This document shows, piece after piece, positions 33,925-43,700 of a stretch of DNA of 64,000 nucleotides (positions are counted from its first letter, which is position 1; each line of letters begins with the position of its first letter). Source of the stretch: Pleurotus djamor (lineage: Eukaryota; Basidiomycota; Agaricomycetes; Agaricales; Pleurotaceae); contig JAPEVF010000139.1 in NCBI GenBank assembly GCA_029747585.1, forward strand, positions 1 to 64,000. Direction: 5' to 3'. The notes beneath the pieces were generated by a model, which was given only the letters and a program-made list of their open reading frames with translations, searched no databases and was not told the DNA's origin. The position numbers were made by a program, and so were the translations under genes.

Positions 33925-34570
33925 ACAAATGACTCAGAGGAGCTTGAAGTCGGTCTTAAGTATCTGTTTGATCTAGCCTGGAACTGAGTTACTAGTACCT
34001 GTACATCACTGTGCCACCACAGGGTTTCTCTCTTGCTTAAAAGTTCAGGAGTCATGTATCATCCCTGCTTACGACTCTACGTACTTCAATAGCGGTGTAA
34101 AACTTTCCGTGAGTAGCACCGCTGAGCAGGATTTCCCGAAGTTCCTTTGGCCCCTCGCCTTTCCCCTTTATCTCCTCATCTAAACGGTGCCTCAGTCTCA
34201 GGCGGGGTAAGGACATCTGACCAGTGGACTGACTAGTACATCGCTTACGACCCATGATGACTGTCACAGCTCCTTCTTCGACGGACGTTGTGTGTTCCTA
34301 GCCTTGTGCTTTGCTCCTTCGAGTATATTTTTCACTGTCACACTCAAAGCTCTCTCTAAGGAATGTGGAGGAACCAACAGTCCTTTGTCATTTCGGATGG
34401 CTGCAACGAGGAAATCAGACCTCAACTGATGAAGATCCACGAGAGTACAAGGTCGCAGAACATGTCTCTTCCGATAGGTCGCAGACGATCATTACATGGT
34501 CAACAAACCATTTAAGGCAGACCGGTACACGTAAAGGCTTTGAGTCCCCACTCGACTTGTCTCCTCTGAT
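33925..34570. other. Spacer between secreted genes 2 and 3
   Basis: No supported gene or clear repeat. Confidence 0.4.
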
Positions 34571-35466
34571 ATGTTGTTCATCAGACTTTCCCAGATTTGT
34601 ATGATTGTGTTCGCAGGTACTCAAGTGCTAGGGATCGCAACTGGGTGTCAGTATAAGTATCCTCATCAGTCACAGGTTTATAATCCTTCTGATCATCCTC
34701 GAAACAGCCTCTGCGGAGACCATTCGTGTCGGGGAACACATCATTAGCGTAATAACGTCCCCAATATCAGCTACGAGAGCCAAGTCGCTCGCGAAGAGCT
34801 CTGCTCAAGTCACCAGACACGAGACTTCGCTCGCGAAGAGGCTGACAACAAATGCTTGCGAATTCGGATGTACGTACAGTTTACCGGAACTTTAGCACCG
34901 CTGCCACCGATGTCGATGAGGGACTCCTCTAACCCTTTCCCACAGGCAGTCTGGCTTGTGCAAATGAACTAAGCACCTCACCAGACCCGCCGACATCGGA
35001 AGATTGTACTGCACTCAGAGCTGCAGTCTTGCAGCTTGCGTTGAGCGAAGTGAAGAGCACCAACCCGTTCCCGTGTTCAGTACCCAACCAAGCATCCTGT
35101 AAGTAGGCATTGATCACCGTTCAGTGGCTGGCTTGTTCCAACCAACTACTACATCAGGCCCAAGCTTTACCATAGCTCCCCAGTTTGAGCGGGCCTACTT
35201 TCTTGGTACCTGCCTCGTAGGCTTCATCAACTTGAACCCAGTCGGCGGAGCTTCCGAGTCTTTCTGTAACTTTCTCATCGTAACTATTTCTCTGCCATTC
35301 ATGGTCATTCATGCACTCACGCAAAGCTATTCAGGCTGGAACCATGAACAGCCTGTTCAATGCTTGTATTGGAAATCAAATGGCGACAGGATCTTTGTGC
35401 CTCCAAACTCAGCAATCTAATACGTTCTACGCACTGGAGGAAGTCGAAACGCAATTATCATCATGA
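34571..35466 (+). CDS. Secreted Cys-rich pro-protein 3, altered 3' end
   Basis: Exons 34571-34646, 34708-34869, 34946-35098, 35158-35279, then 35335 onward. Signal peptide MLFIRLSQICMIVFAGTQVLG; pro-region with ETIRVGEHIISV; ETSLAKR site; then LTTNACEFGC with ten cysteines. In the other copies the fifth exon ends at a GT donor after a GA dinucleotide. Here that spot reads GGAAGT instead of GT, so the normal last splice is lost. Read through, the protein ends EEVETQLSS at 35466 (about 214 aa). The old last exon, LRHIDV, is still intact at 35493-35514 behind an ACAG acceptor. Start chosen upstream of a second in-frame ATG because it gives a full signal peptide. Confidence 0.8.
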
Positions 35467-36204
35467 AAGCAATGCTCAATGACTGACTACAGGCTCCGTC
35501 ACATCGACGTGTAAGAGGCTGGGACAAAAACAAGATAGAGTAGAGTAACTAAATGTGTTGTTGTCTCGCACTCAAAGATGATCGCGCGTTGTAGGCTCCT
35601 AGAGTATTCGCCCCTGTACTTACTTAGGAGGTGGCATTGCTCGTTTTCTCCGCCCTTACTTGCCTTCAGCCTGCCTTCAACCTCAACAGTCAAGTTTACC
35701 ACAGACTCTTCCCGGTAACAATTATGCTTGCTATCTATGGAAGCTGGACTTATATCTCAATGGCGCTATCCATCTTGCGATCCGACGTGCACTGTGCCCT
35801 GGTGTTATTTTGCTTTCCAGAATGTGTCAAAGTGACATCCTCTTGTGCTGATTAGACTCACTATCGGAACCAGGAAGTCTACTTCGATGGCAAGATGTGC
35901 CTTTTCATGTGGCCGGGACGACACTCGAACCCTCATGGCAACTCGATTTCTCCATCAGCTCAAGCGGTTTTGACACATTTTGCTCGTAGCCGCTCTCAAT
36001 GGCTTCGACGAAGCATCCAAGCAAATTCTCCGCGTGATCGAGGGCAAGTTCAATTGAATCGAACTGTCTCTGGGCATCTTGCGTACTGCGGCGAGGCTTT
36101 CTTCGGAACAAAGCTTTCCGTCTGCTATTCATCTTTATAAACGAACTGCTTTCCATCTCGGACAGTCGTCAAGTATACGCCTCAATCTACCGTACCTCTC
36201 AGAA
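35467..36204. other. Spacer between secreted genes 3 and 4
   Basis: Holds the unused last exon of gene 3 (to 35514) and a TATA box at 36136-36141 for gene 4. No other gene supported. Confidence 0.4.
36136..36141 (+). promoter_or_regulatory. TATA box of secreted gene 4
   Basis: TATAAA 64 bp upstream of the ATG at 36205. Confidence 0.6.
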
Positions 36205-37110
36205 ATGATTTTCTCGCTCGTGGCGGTCCTCGCGCTCGTGTCGGCACGCGCCATTGGCGCAGCTACTGGTAGTAAGGTCACTTCGGTTCCGTATTCAGAC
36301 TCTCCTCGCTCAACATCATGGCATATTATAGCAAATGTGCAGTCGCTTCGTGTTGGTGAAACGGTCATCAACTTCGAGACGGCCCCAGTTCCTGCCTCGC
36401 GCATTAGCCTTTACACTAACGGCGTCTCTCCCGCGAAGATCCCGGAAACATCCCTCACTAAACGTGCTACCACCAACTGTTGTCAATATGGATGTACGTC
36501 CATATACTTTTTTAAGCTGCAAAGCTCGCATAAACTCTCTTGTAGGCTCCATCACCTGTGCTGATGGCCTCAACACCTCGCCCGATCCTCCCATCCTGGA
36601 TGATTGCCTCGTTTTGAGGACGGCCTTACAGCAGCTTGCTCAAAGCGAAGTAACTGGCACATATCCTTGCCATTACTATGGTGCCTCAGATTGTAAGAGA
36701 TATGACTCGTGCTGTTATACGTGCTCACTTTAGAGTATGTCGCTAGGCCCAAGCTTCACTATACCTCCCCAGTACGAACGTGCATACTGGGTCGGTACTT
36801 GTCGGTTAAGCTACGTCAATTTAAATCCGATTGGCGGTTTCGACGCAAGTTTCTGTCATTATTTGATGGTGCGTTCATGAATACTTGGTCGCTTCCTGGT
36901 ATAGCCACTCATCGAGGATTGGGGAATAGGCTGGGACAATGCTGTCAGTTTACAATCGCTGCATCGGTGCTGTACCGGGAACAACTGCAGGCCTCTGTCT
37001 CCAGACACTCGAAACCAACGCGTACTACGCTCTGGTGTATGTCTTGACTATGCTTATCGCCAGAAATCCAGAGCTGACATATATCCAGTCTTCGTCACGT
37101 TGATACCTAA
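36205..37110 (+). CDS. Secreted Cys-rich pro-protein 4
   Basis: Exons 36205-36271, 36332-36493, 36546-36692, 36747-36868, 36930-37036, 37089-37110; about 208 aa. Signal peptide MIFSLVAVLALVSARAIGA; pro-region with VQSLRVGETV; ETSLTKR; then ATTNCCQYGC. The NCC pair matches copy 1. Conserved PQYERAYWVGTC, SFCHYLM and RCIGAVPG; tail LRHVDT. The most diverged of the four in the middle block (RLSYVNLNPIGG). Confidence 0.85.
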
Positions 37111-38171
37111 AAGGCTCTCCATCTTCTTGGTTTGGCGAGCGAGACCATCGAAGGTTGATTGCTGTCATTTCCCTAACTTCAACTTGGAATGAATAAACTC
37201 CCATGAGTACTAGTAGACACAGCCCAGAGGTCATCCTTGGCCACTTCGAAAGCATTCTTCTCATCTCGGACTCGGTCCCACTGACTGTTAGCTTATCCCG
37301 TCATTTGCACCTCTTCATCTACTTATTCGCTCCAACAGTCCAGTAACCAACCCATCGACACCTTACTCTTCATGGAGAACAGAGATTCCTCTAAGTCAGA
37401 CTGTGTTCATTTGTTGGCACGCCACTGGCTTATGCATGCGTGACTTAGTGGAAAGGCTAGTGCGCTCTCGGAAAAGGATGTTCATGTCGACCGCTCAACC
37501 TCCGTTGCACACTTATTGAATCTGCTACCTGGTTTCGCCAGGCTATCTGGACGTTTTGATATATCAAAGTGGGGTAGTTACCCTTCATGAGTGATACATC
37601 GTTGGGGGTAACTACCGTAGAGCTCGAAGATGATATATCATGATATATCACGTCAAACTGGACTTACCCCTTCTAGATTCCGGTACGCTGGTGGACGTAA
37701 AGCCTCGGAAGCCGAAAGAATCGGGTGGGTGGGTACGACAGGGCTCGCAAATTATGTAAATTGATGACAGTATGTCGAGCTTCGATCTGACTTCTGCCAA
37801 ATATGTTGGAAAACATATAAACATTGCTGACCTGTGGGGAACATCCGAGCCCAGCCAAGCCCCTTGAGCTGTTTGTTTACGCTAGCAATCGCGTAGAGAG
37901 CATCGACCGTGGCGCAGGGACAGCCAGATGTGGCGCCGTGATACTATGATTAGCTGTCCACAGATAGTGACTGAAACTGGGTTGGCCAGTGAGATCCGGA
38001 TCGAGGGAAGAGAAATGTAATGGATGGGTTGATGCACCAAGGTCAAGGCAGCGCTGAGGCTTGGGTTGGGTGTTGGTGAGACGAGTGAGAGGCTGCTGCA
38101 AATGCAATATTCGTGAGACGAACCGAGACGGCCTTCAATGTCACTTGTGAGTTGAGTGGTACTTTGCCGGC
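37111..38171. other. Spacer to solo LTR
   Basis: No gene supported. Contains the inverted repeat at 37573-37616. Confidence 0.4.
37573..37616. repeat. Perfect 11-bp inverted repeat
   Basis: GGTAGTTACCC and GGGTAACTACC separated by 22 bp that include gatacatc. Could be a small hairpin or the end of a decayed MITE. Confidence 0.5.
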
Positions 38172-38942
38172 TGTAAGGGCAACTCCAAGAGGGGCTCAGG
38201 GGAACTCCTAGGTGGAGGGAATCCGAAGTATATTAGTCATAGCCAGGAATAGCTAAGTACCTACTCACCTAGGTGGAGGGAATCCGAAGAGAAAAGGCTA
38301 AGGATTCCCACCCACCTAGGGCGGCTCTATATACTAACTATGGACAGTACATAATAATTATAAGTAATGTGTAAGGTAACATGTGTTCTACAGCAATGCT
38401 GTAGAGCACACAATAGCACCGAATCCCGAGTGAACGGCGTTCGTACGGGATTCGACTTGTAACGAACGAATGAAGAAANGGAAAGTGAGAAAGAGGGAAC
38501 NAGAGAGGAAGGGAAAGGAGTGAGGGATTGGTGAATCCCGAAATGACGAATACAGCGGGGTTCGGGATTCGTCCGGGATTCGACATGTGTACAAATATAC
38601 AAATGTACAAGTCCAAAGGGTGGCGAGGTTCGACCGGGGTTCGAGGTTGGCAACTTNGTGATGGGCATATCTCCTGGGGCGTTGTAGATTAAGGAAAGCC
38701 CTTGCAGGAGGATAATAGTATAGGTGTATACTACCTCCTGCAACCTTCAGAAGATTGATACGGTCACTTATGGAAGTGGGGTTGGGCGACGAAGGATGGT
38801 GATGGGAGCGCGCGTGGTGCGAATGGCATTCGCACCGGGATTCGGGATTCGACCGGGATTCGTGACAGCGATGGTGGGTGGAGAAACCTGTAGGGAGGTG
38901 GAAACAGAGGGGTTAGGGGTTGGAATTGAGTGTCCCCTTACA
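38172..38942 (-). repeat. Solo LTR of the chromovirus
   Basis: 771 bp from TGTAAGGGCAACTCC to GTGTCCCCTTACA, with the 8-bp terminal inverted repeat TGTAAGGG/CCCTTACA, matching the two LTRs further right. No internal sequence adjoins it. Flanking pentamers (ccggc and ctgac) differ, so no target duplication is seen. Three single Ns (38479, 38501, 38657). Confidence 0.9.
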
Positions 38943-39584
38943 CTGACTAGAGAGTGCGGCGAACAAGCTCAGTGTCAACACTACACAAAAGAGCAGTGTC
39001 TGCTCACACACGCGCTGATCTCGGAAGAACAAGAGAGTCGAGTTGGAGTAGAGGTGGGCGTAGCGAGTGACTGAAATTTCAACGATTGTGTTCCTTCTGG
39101 ATTATGTAATCGACTTGTTTCGGCTATTGTGCGCCCGACCTTCCCGATTCCTCTGGCGCGCGCCTAATGGCGTTGAATATTCAATCGATTTTGACGCTCG
39201 ACCGTGGGATGAACACAATCACTGCCCCTCTAGCTCCTGGTGGCCTCCATCAACCCCGTCTCATGCTTACACCCGCTCGCCTCGCTCCTCACAAGAAAAC
39301 ATTCCTGGTTTATTATTGAGTAATCCTACGCTCTTGCAATGCCGCTGACCGAGCAAATAATGTCGATTGCCACTTGATAACTTTACAGGTAGGGGGAATT
39401 ACTTAGGGACCCTAAGGGGTCAGGAGTCGATGCAGATGTTTGTCACATGACTGGAATGAATGGCTTAAATATCGCATCGCTCTCACTGAGCACTTCCTTC
39501 AACCCACCTAGCTCCCAAGCATTTCGATTCCATATTCGCACCATCAAGGAATTAAACTCACTGTACATCACCACCAGCACTATG
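38943..39584. other. Between solo LTR and disrupted gene
   Basis: No supported gene; the right end is the likely promoter and leader of the gene at 39585. Confidence 0.4.
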
Positions 39585-39980
39585 CCAACACACGCAAACC
39601 AGCACGGAGGAACCCACCACGCCGGGTGCGACGAGTGCAAGAGGAGTAGGGCAGCTCAGCAGGGTGCCACTACCAAAGCAAATTCAAGAGCTGAGATTTT
39701 CAAAGTTGAGGTTGAGAGATGGCTGTTGGGTGTTGAGACGGAAATCAAGATGCCATGGCCTCAGGAAGAGCCCCAGGTGTCCGGTCGCCGTCGCAAATTG
39801 TCAACGGGAGACAGGGTCAGGCACCATCTCGAGGCTGTCAAGCCGTACGTGGTCCAGGTTACTAAGGAACGCGACACGCTCAAAACCTCGAATGATGGGC
39901 TAAAGAAGAAGGTTAAGGAAAACAAGGTGTTGTTGGGTCATGTAAGGGCAACTCCGAGAGGGGCTCAGGGGAACTCCTAG
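39585..39980 (+). pseudogene. Basic coiled-coil-like gene cut by LTR
   Basis: Starts MPTHANQHGGTHHAGCDECK and is rich in Lys, Glu and Arg, with KKKVKENKVLLGH at the point where the LTR begins (39941). The last 13 codons to the stop at 39980 come from the LTR. The 3' part is not found in the window. An ATG 138 bp upstream in frame is less likely. Function unknown. Confidence 0.55.
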
Positions 39981-40709
39981 GTGGAGGGAATCCGAAGTAT
40001 ATTAGTAATAGCTAGGAATAGCTAAGTACCTACTCACCTAGGTGGAGGGAATCCGAAGAGAAAAGGCTAAGGATTCCCACCCACCTAGGGCGGCTCTATA
40101 TACTAACTATGGACAGTACCTAATAATTATAAGTAAGATGTAAAGTAACATGTGTTCTACAGCAATGCTGTAGAGTGCACAATAGCACCGAATCCCGAGT
40201 GAACGGCGTTCGTACGGGATTCGACTTGTAACAAACGAATGAAGAAAAGGAAAGTGAGAAAGAGAGAAAAGAGAGAAAGGAAAAGAGTGAGGGATTGGCG
40301 AATCCCGAAATGACGAATGCAGTGGGGTTCGGGATTCGTCCGGGATTCGACATGTGTACAAATATACAAATGTACAAGTCCAAAGGGTGGCGAGGTTCGA
40401 CCGGGGTTCGAGGTTGGCAACTTGTGATGGGCGTAGCTCATGGGGCGTTGTAGATTAAGGAAAGCCCTTGCAGGAGAATAATAGTATAGGTGTATACTAC
40501 CTCCTGCAACACTCAGAAGATTGTTACGGTCACTTATGGAAGTGGGGTTGGGCGACGAAGGATGGTGATGGGAGCGCGCGGGGTGCGAACGGCATTCGCA
40601 CCGGGATTCGGGATTCGACCGGGATTCGTGACAGCGATGGTGGGCGGAGAGACCTGTAAGGAGGTGGAAACAGAGGGGCTAGGGGTTGGAANTTGAGTGT
40701 CCCCTTACA
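39941..40709 (-). repeat. 3' LTR
   Basis: 769 bp, TGTAAGGG...CCCTTACA. Contains two copies of CCTAGGTGGAGGGAATCCG, their inverted counterpart GGATTCCCACCCACCTAGG, and the hairpin CTACAGCAatGCTGTAG-like near 40153. Ends next to the polypurine tract. N at 40692. Confidence 0.9.
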
Positions 40710-43700
40710 CTACCCCCCCTCCTAGATGCGGCGTCTCGACGCATAGGTTCGTGTCTCTGTCGCCAATTATCGGTGGCCGCCTTCAAGTCCTTCTTCTTTC
40801 GCCATATGTTGTGAACGGCGTTCGCAGCTTGAATCGCGTCGGGATTTGCCTTGTGGAATTCCGCAATCTTCTTCTTCGCGTTACCCAAGTTTTCGACTGG
40901 TTCCCAAGTGTCTGCTTCAATCCCGTGGCCTTTCCAGTGCACCAGGTATTGAAGCTTCTTCCATCTTCCAAAGCGTCGACTGTTCTTGATAAAGTCTACC
41001 TCATATTCTTCTTCGCCGTCGACAAGTTCAGGAGGCGGCGGGGTTCGTGGTCTCCGGGATTCGATTGGGTCCTCATCCCAAGGCATCAGCTTCACAATTG
41101 GGAATACCGGGTGGAGGCGGGATAGGGCTGGTGGCAACTCGAGACGATAGGACATCTTTCCAACCTTTGCAAGAATCTTGTATGGGCCTAGGCGCGCATG
41201 TGCAAGTTTCTTGGAGGGTTGGTAAAGATTAATATCGGACGAGTCAAGCCAGACCTTGTCACCGGGATTCAGATGCGGCATCGGTGTTCGGCGTTGGTCA
41301 TAGTACCTCTTCATGTCATCCTGGGCTTTGGCAATGGCAGATTTTGCTTCTTCAACAGCGGTTTTCATCCGGGATACGAACTCCTTTGCTTCTTCAACTC
41401 GACCACTGGTGCGGGGTTCGAATCCCATGCGGGGATGACGGCCAGTGTCGAGGATGAACGGCGTTTGCTGAGTCGTATTGTGGATGTGGTTGTTGTATGC
41501 GAATTCCGCCATTGGCAAGAGTTGAGCCCAGTTGTTCTGACGCTGATTGGTGTAAGTCCGAAGGTACTGTTCCAGTTCTTGATTACACCGTTCGGTCTGA
41601 CCATCTGTTTGAGGATGGTAAGACGTCGATGCTGCAAGTTGAATCCCCAGCTTGTCATAAATTTCCCGCGTGAACTCCGCAATGAACTGCGTTCCACGAT
41701 CTGAGACAACGGCATTCGGAAGCCCGTGGAGTTTCCAGACATGCTGAAGGAACAAGTTGGCCGCGCCCAATGCCGAAACGGTGGTGTGTGTCGGGATAAA
41801 GTGAGCTCGTTTACTGACATAGTCAACCACATTCATGATGGCATCATAACCATCAGACTGAGGGAGCTCAACGATAAAGTCCACACTGATGCGTTTCCAC
41901 CGCTCTTCAGGGATTTCCAACGGCGTTAGCTCTCCCAATGGCATTCGGCGTTGAGGCTTGGTGCGAAGACACAAGTCACAATGCTTGGTGTAGGAGCCAA
42001 TGTAACGAGAGAGGTTGGGCCACCAGTAGTTGCGGGATACGAGTTCCAATGTCTTGAAACGACCAGGGTGTCCAGCTACCTTGGAGTCGTGGTGCTGTTC
42101 AACGATACGGCGTCGAAGATCTCCGGTATTCGGCACATAGACTTTGCCTCGAAAAAGCAACAGACCATTGTCTTCTTCCCATTCTGAACCCCGAACGGCT
42201 TTGCGTGAACCCCGAAGCTTTTTGACTTCGAGAGCGGCTTTGGCAACAGGTTCTTCCAGAGTCCCAGAACGCAATCCCGCGCGGATTTCACCCAGAATAC
42301 CTATTTCCTCCCCTTCCAACGCCGTTTCGACTGCTCGAACGGCGAAGAAAGCGGGTTTCAAAAGTACTTGGTTCTGGTTGTCGTCCTTTCCATTGCCGTG
42401 GTCAGCGCGGCGGGATAGAGCATCAGGTTTCCCCATAGAACGGCCAGGTCGGTGGTGAAGAGTGAAATCGAAGCGGGATAAGTAGAGAGACCATCTAGCT
42501 TGACGGCGATTGAGTTTCTGCGCCTTGGTGAAATACTCTAGATTTTTGTGGTCAGTCCATATCTCGAACTCCGTTTCAGCACCTTCCAGGTAATGCCGCC
42601 ATTCTTCAAGTCCACGAATAATGGAAAGCATCTCTTTATCGTGAATCTCGTAGTTGCGCTCTGCCGGGGATAGGGATTTGGAAAAGAAGGCCACAGGATG
42701 CCATTTGTCGTCCTCGGGGTTCAACTGCGAGAGAACGGCGCCAGTTGCAAAGTCTGAGCTGTCAGCCTCAAGTCGCCATGGCCGGGATTCGATGGGAGCC
42801 GCCAGGATGGGTTCAGAAGTGATGAGTCCCTTGATCTGCTCGAACGCCGTTCGTTCGCGACCTGTCCAAGTCCATTCTTTGGCGTTCTGAATGTCGAATA
42901 GCGGTCGAGCGATGTGCGAGTAGTCCTTCATGAAACGCCGATAGAAGTTGACAAAACCCAAGAAAGACTGGAGTTCAGTCTGATTCCGGGGTTCGGGCCA
43001 CTCTGCGACACCAGCAATCTTGGCGGGATCCATCTCGACTTTGCCTTCAGAGACCACCACTCCCAGGTATTCGATCTTGGTCTGTTCGAACTCGCATTTT
43101 TCAGGTCGAAGATAGAGCTTGTTGTCTTGCAATATCTTCAAAACTCGTTGAAGCACTTTCCGGTGTTCGTCTCGGGATTCGGTGAAAATGAGGATGTCAT
43201 CCAAGTAGATAACAACCACACCCTCAGTAATCAAATCCCGAAACAAGTCGTTCATCATAGTTTGGAAAGTGCCAGGAGAGTTGGTGAGACCGAAAAACAT
43301 GACAAGGGGTTCGAAGAGACCGCGGTTCGTCCTGAACGCCGCCTTCCATTCATCGCCTTCCTTGATCCTGACATTGTTGTAGCCCCAGCGAACATCGAGC
43401 TTGGTGAAGTAGCGCGCATTTTTCAACTTGTCGACAAGTTCAGAGATGAGCGGGATTGGATACCGATTCTTGATCGTCATGGAGTTCAATTTTCGGTAGT
43501 CCTGCACAAGTCTGAGAGAACCATCTTTCTTTTTGATGAAGAATACCGGGGACGCCATTGGGGATTTCGAAGGGCGTATGCGACCGGTATTCAAGTTCTC
43601 TTCGATGAAAGCGTCGAGTTCGCGCTGTTCGACTGGGGACAAGGGATACACCTTGCAGTTGGCTGGCTCAGAACCATCAACCAACTCAATGGCATGGTCC

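Noticed and set aside
29864..37110. Hydrophobin cluster
   Set aside because: The cysteines do not follow the C-CC-C-C-CC-C hydrophobin spacing, and a dibasic site precedes the mature part.
41405..41425. tRNA gene suggested by GGTTCGAATCCC
   Set aside because: No cloverleaf or A box around it; it is inside the integrase-coding frame.
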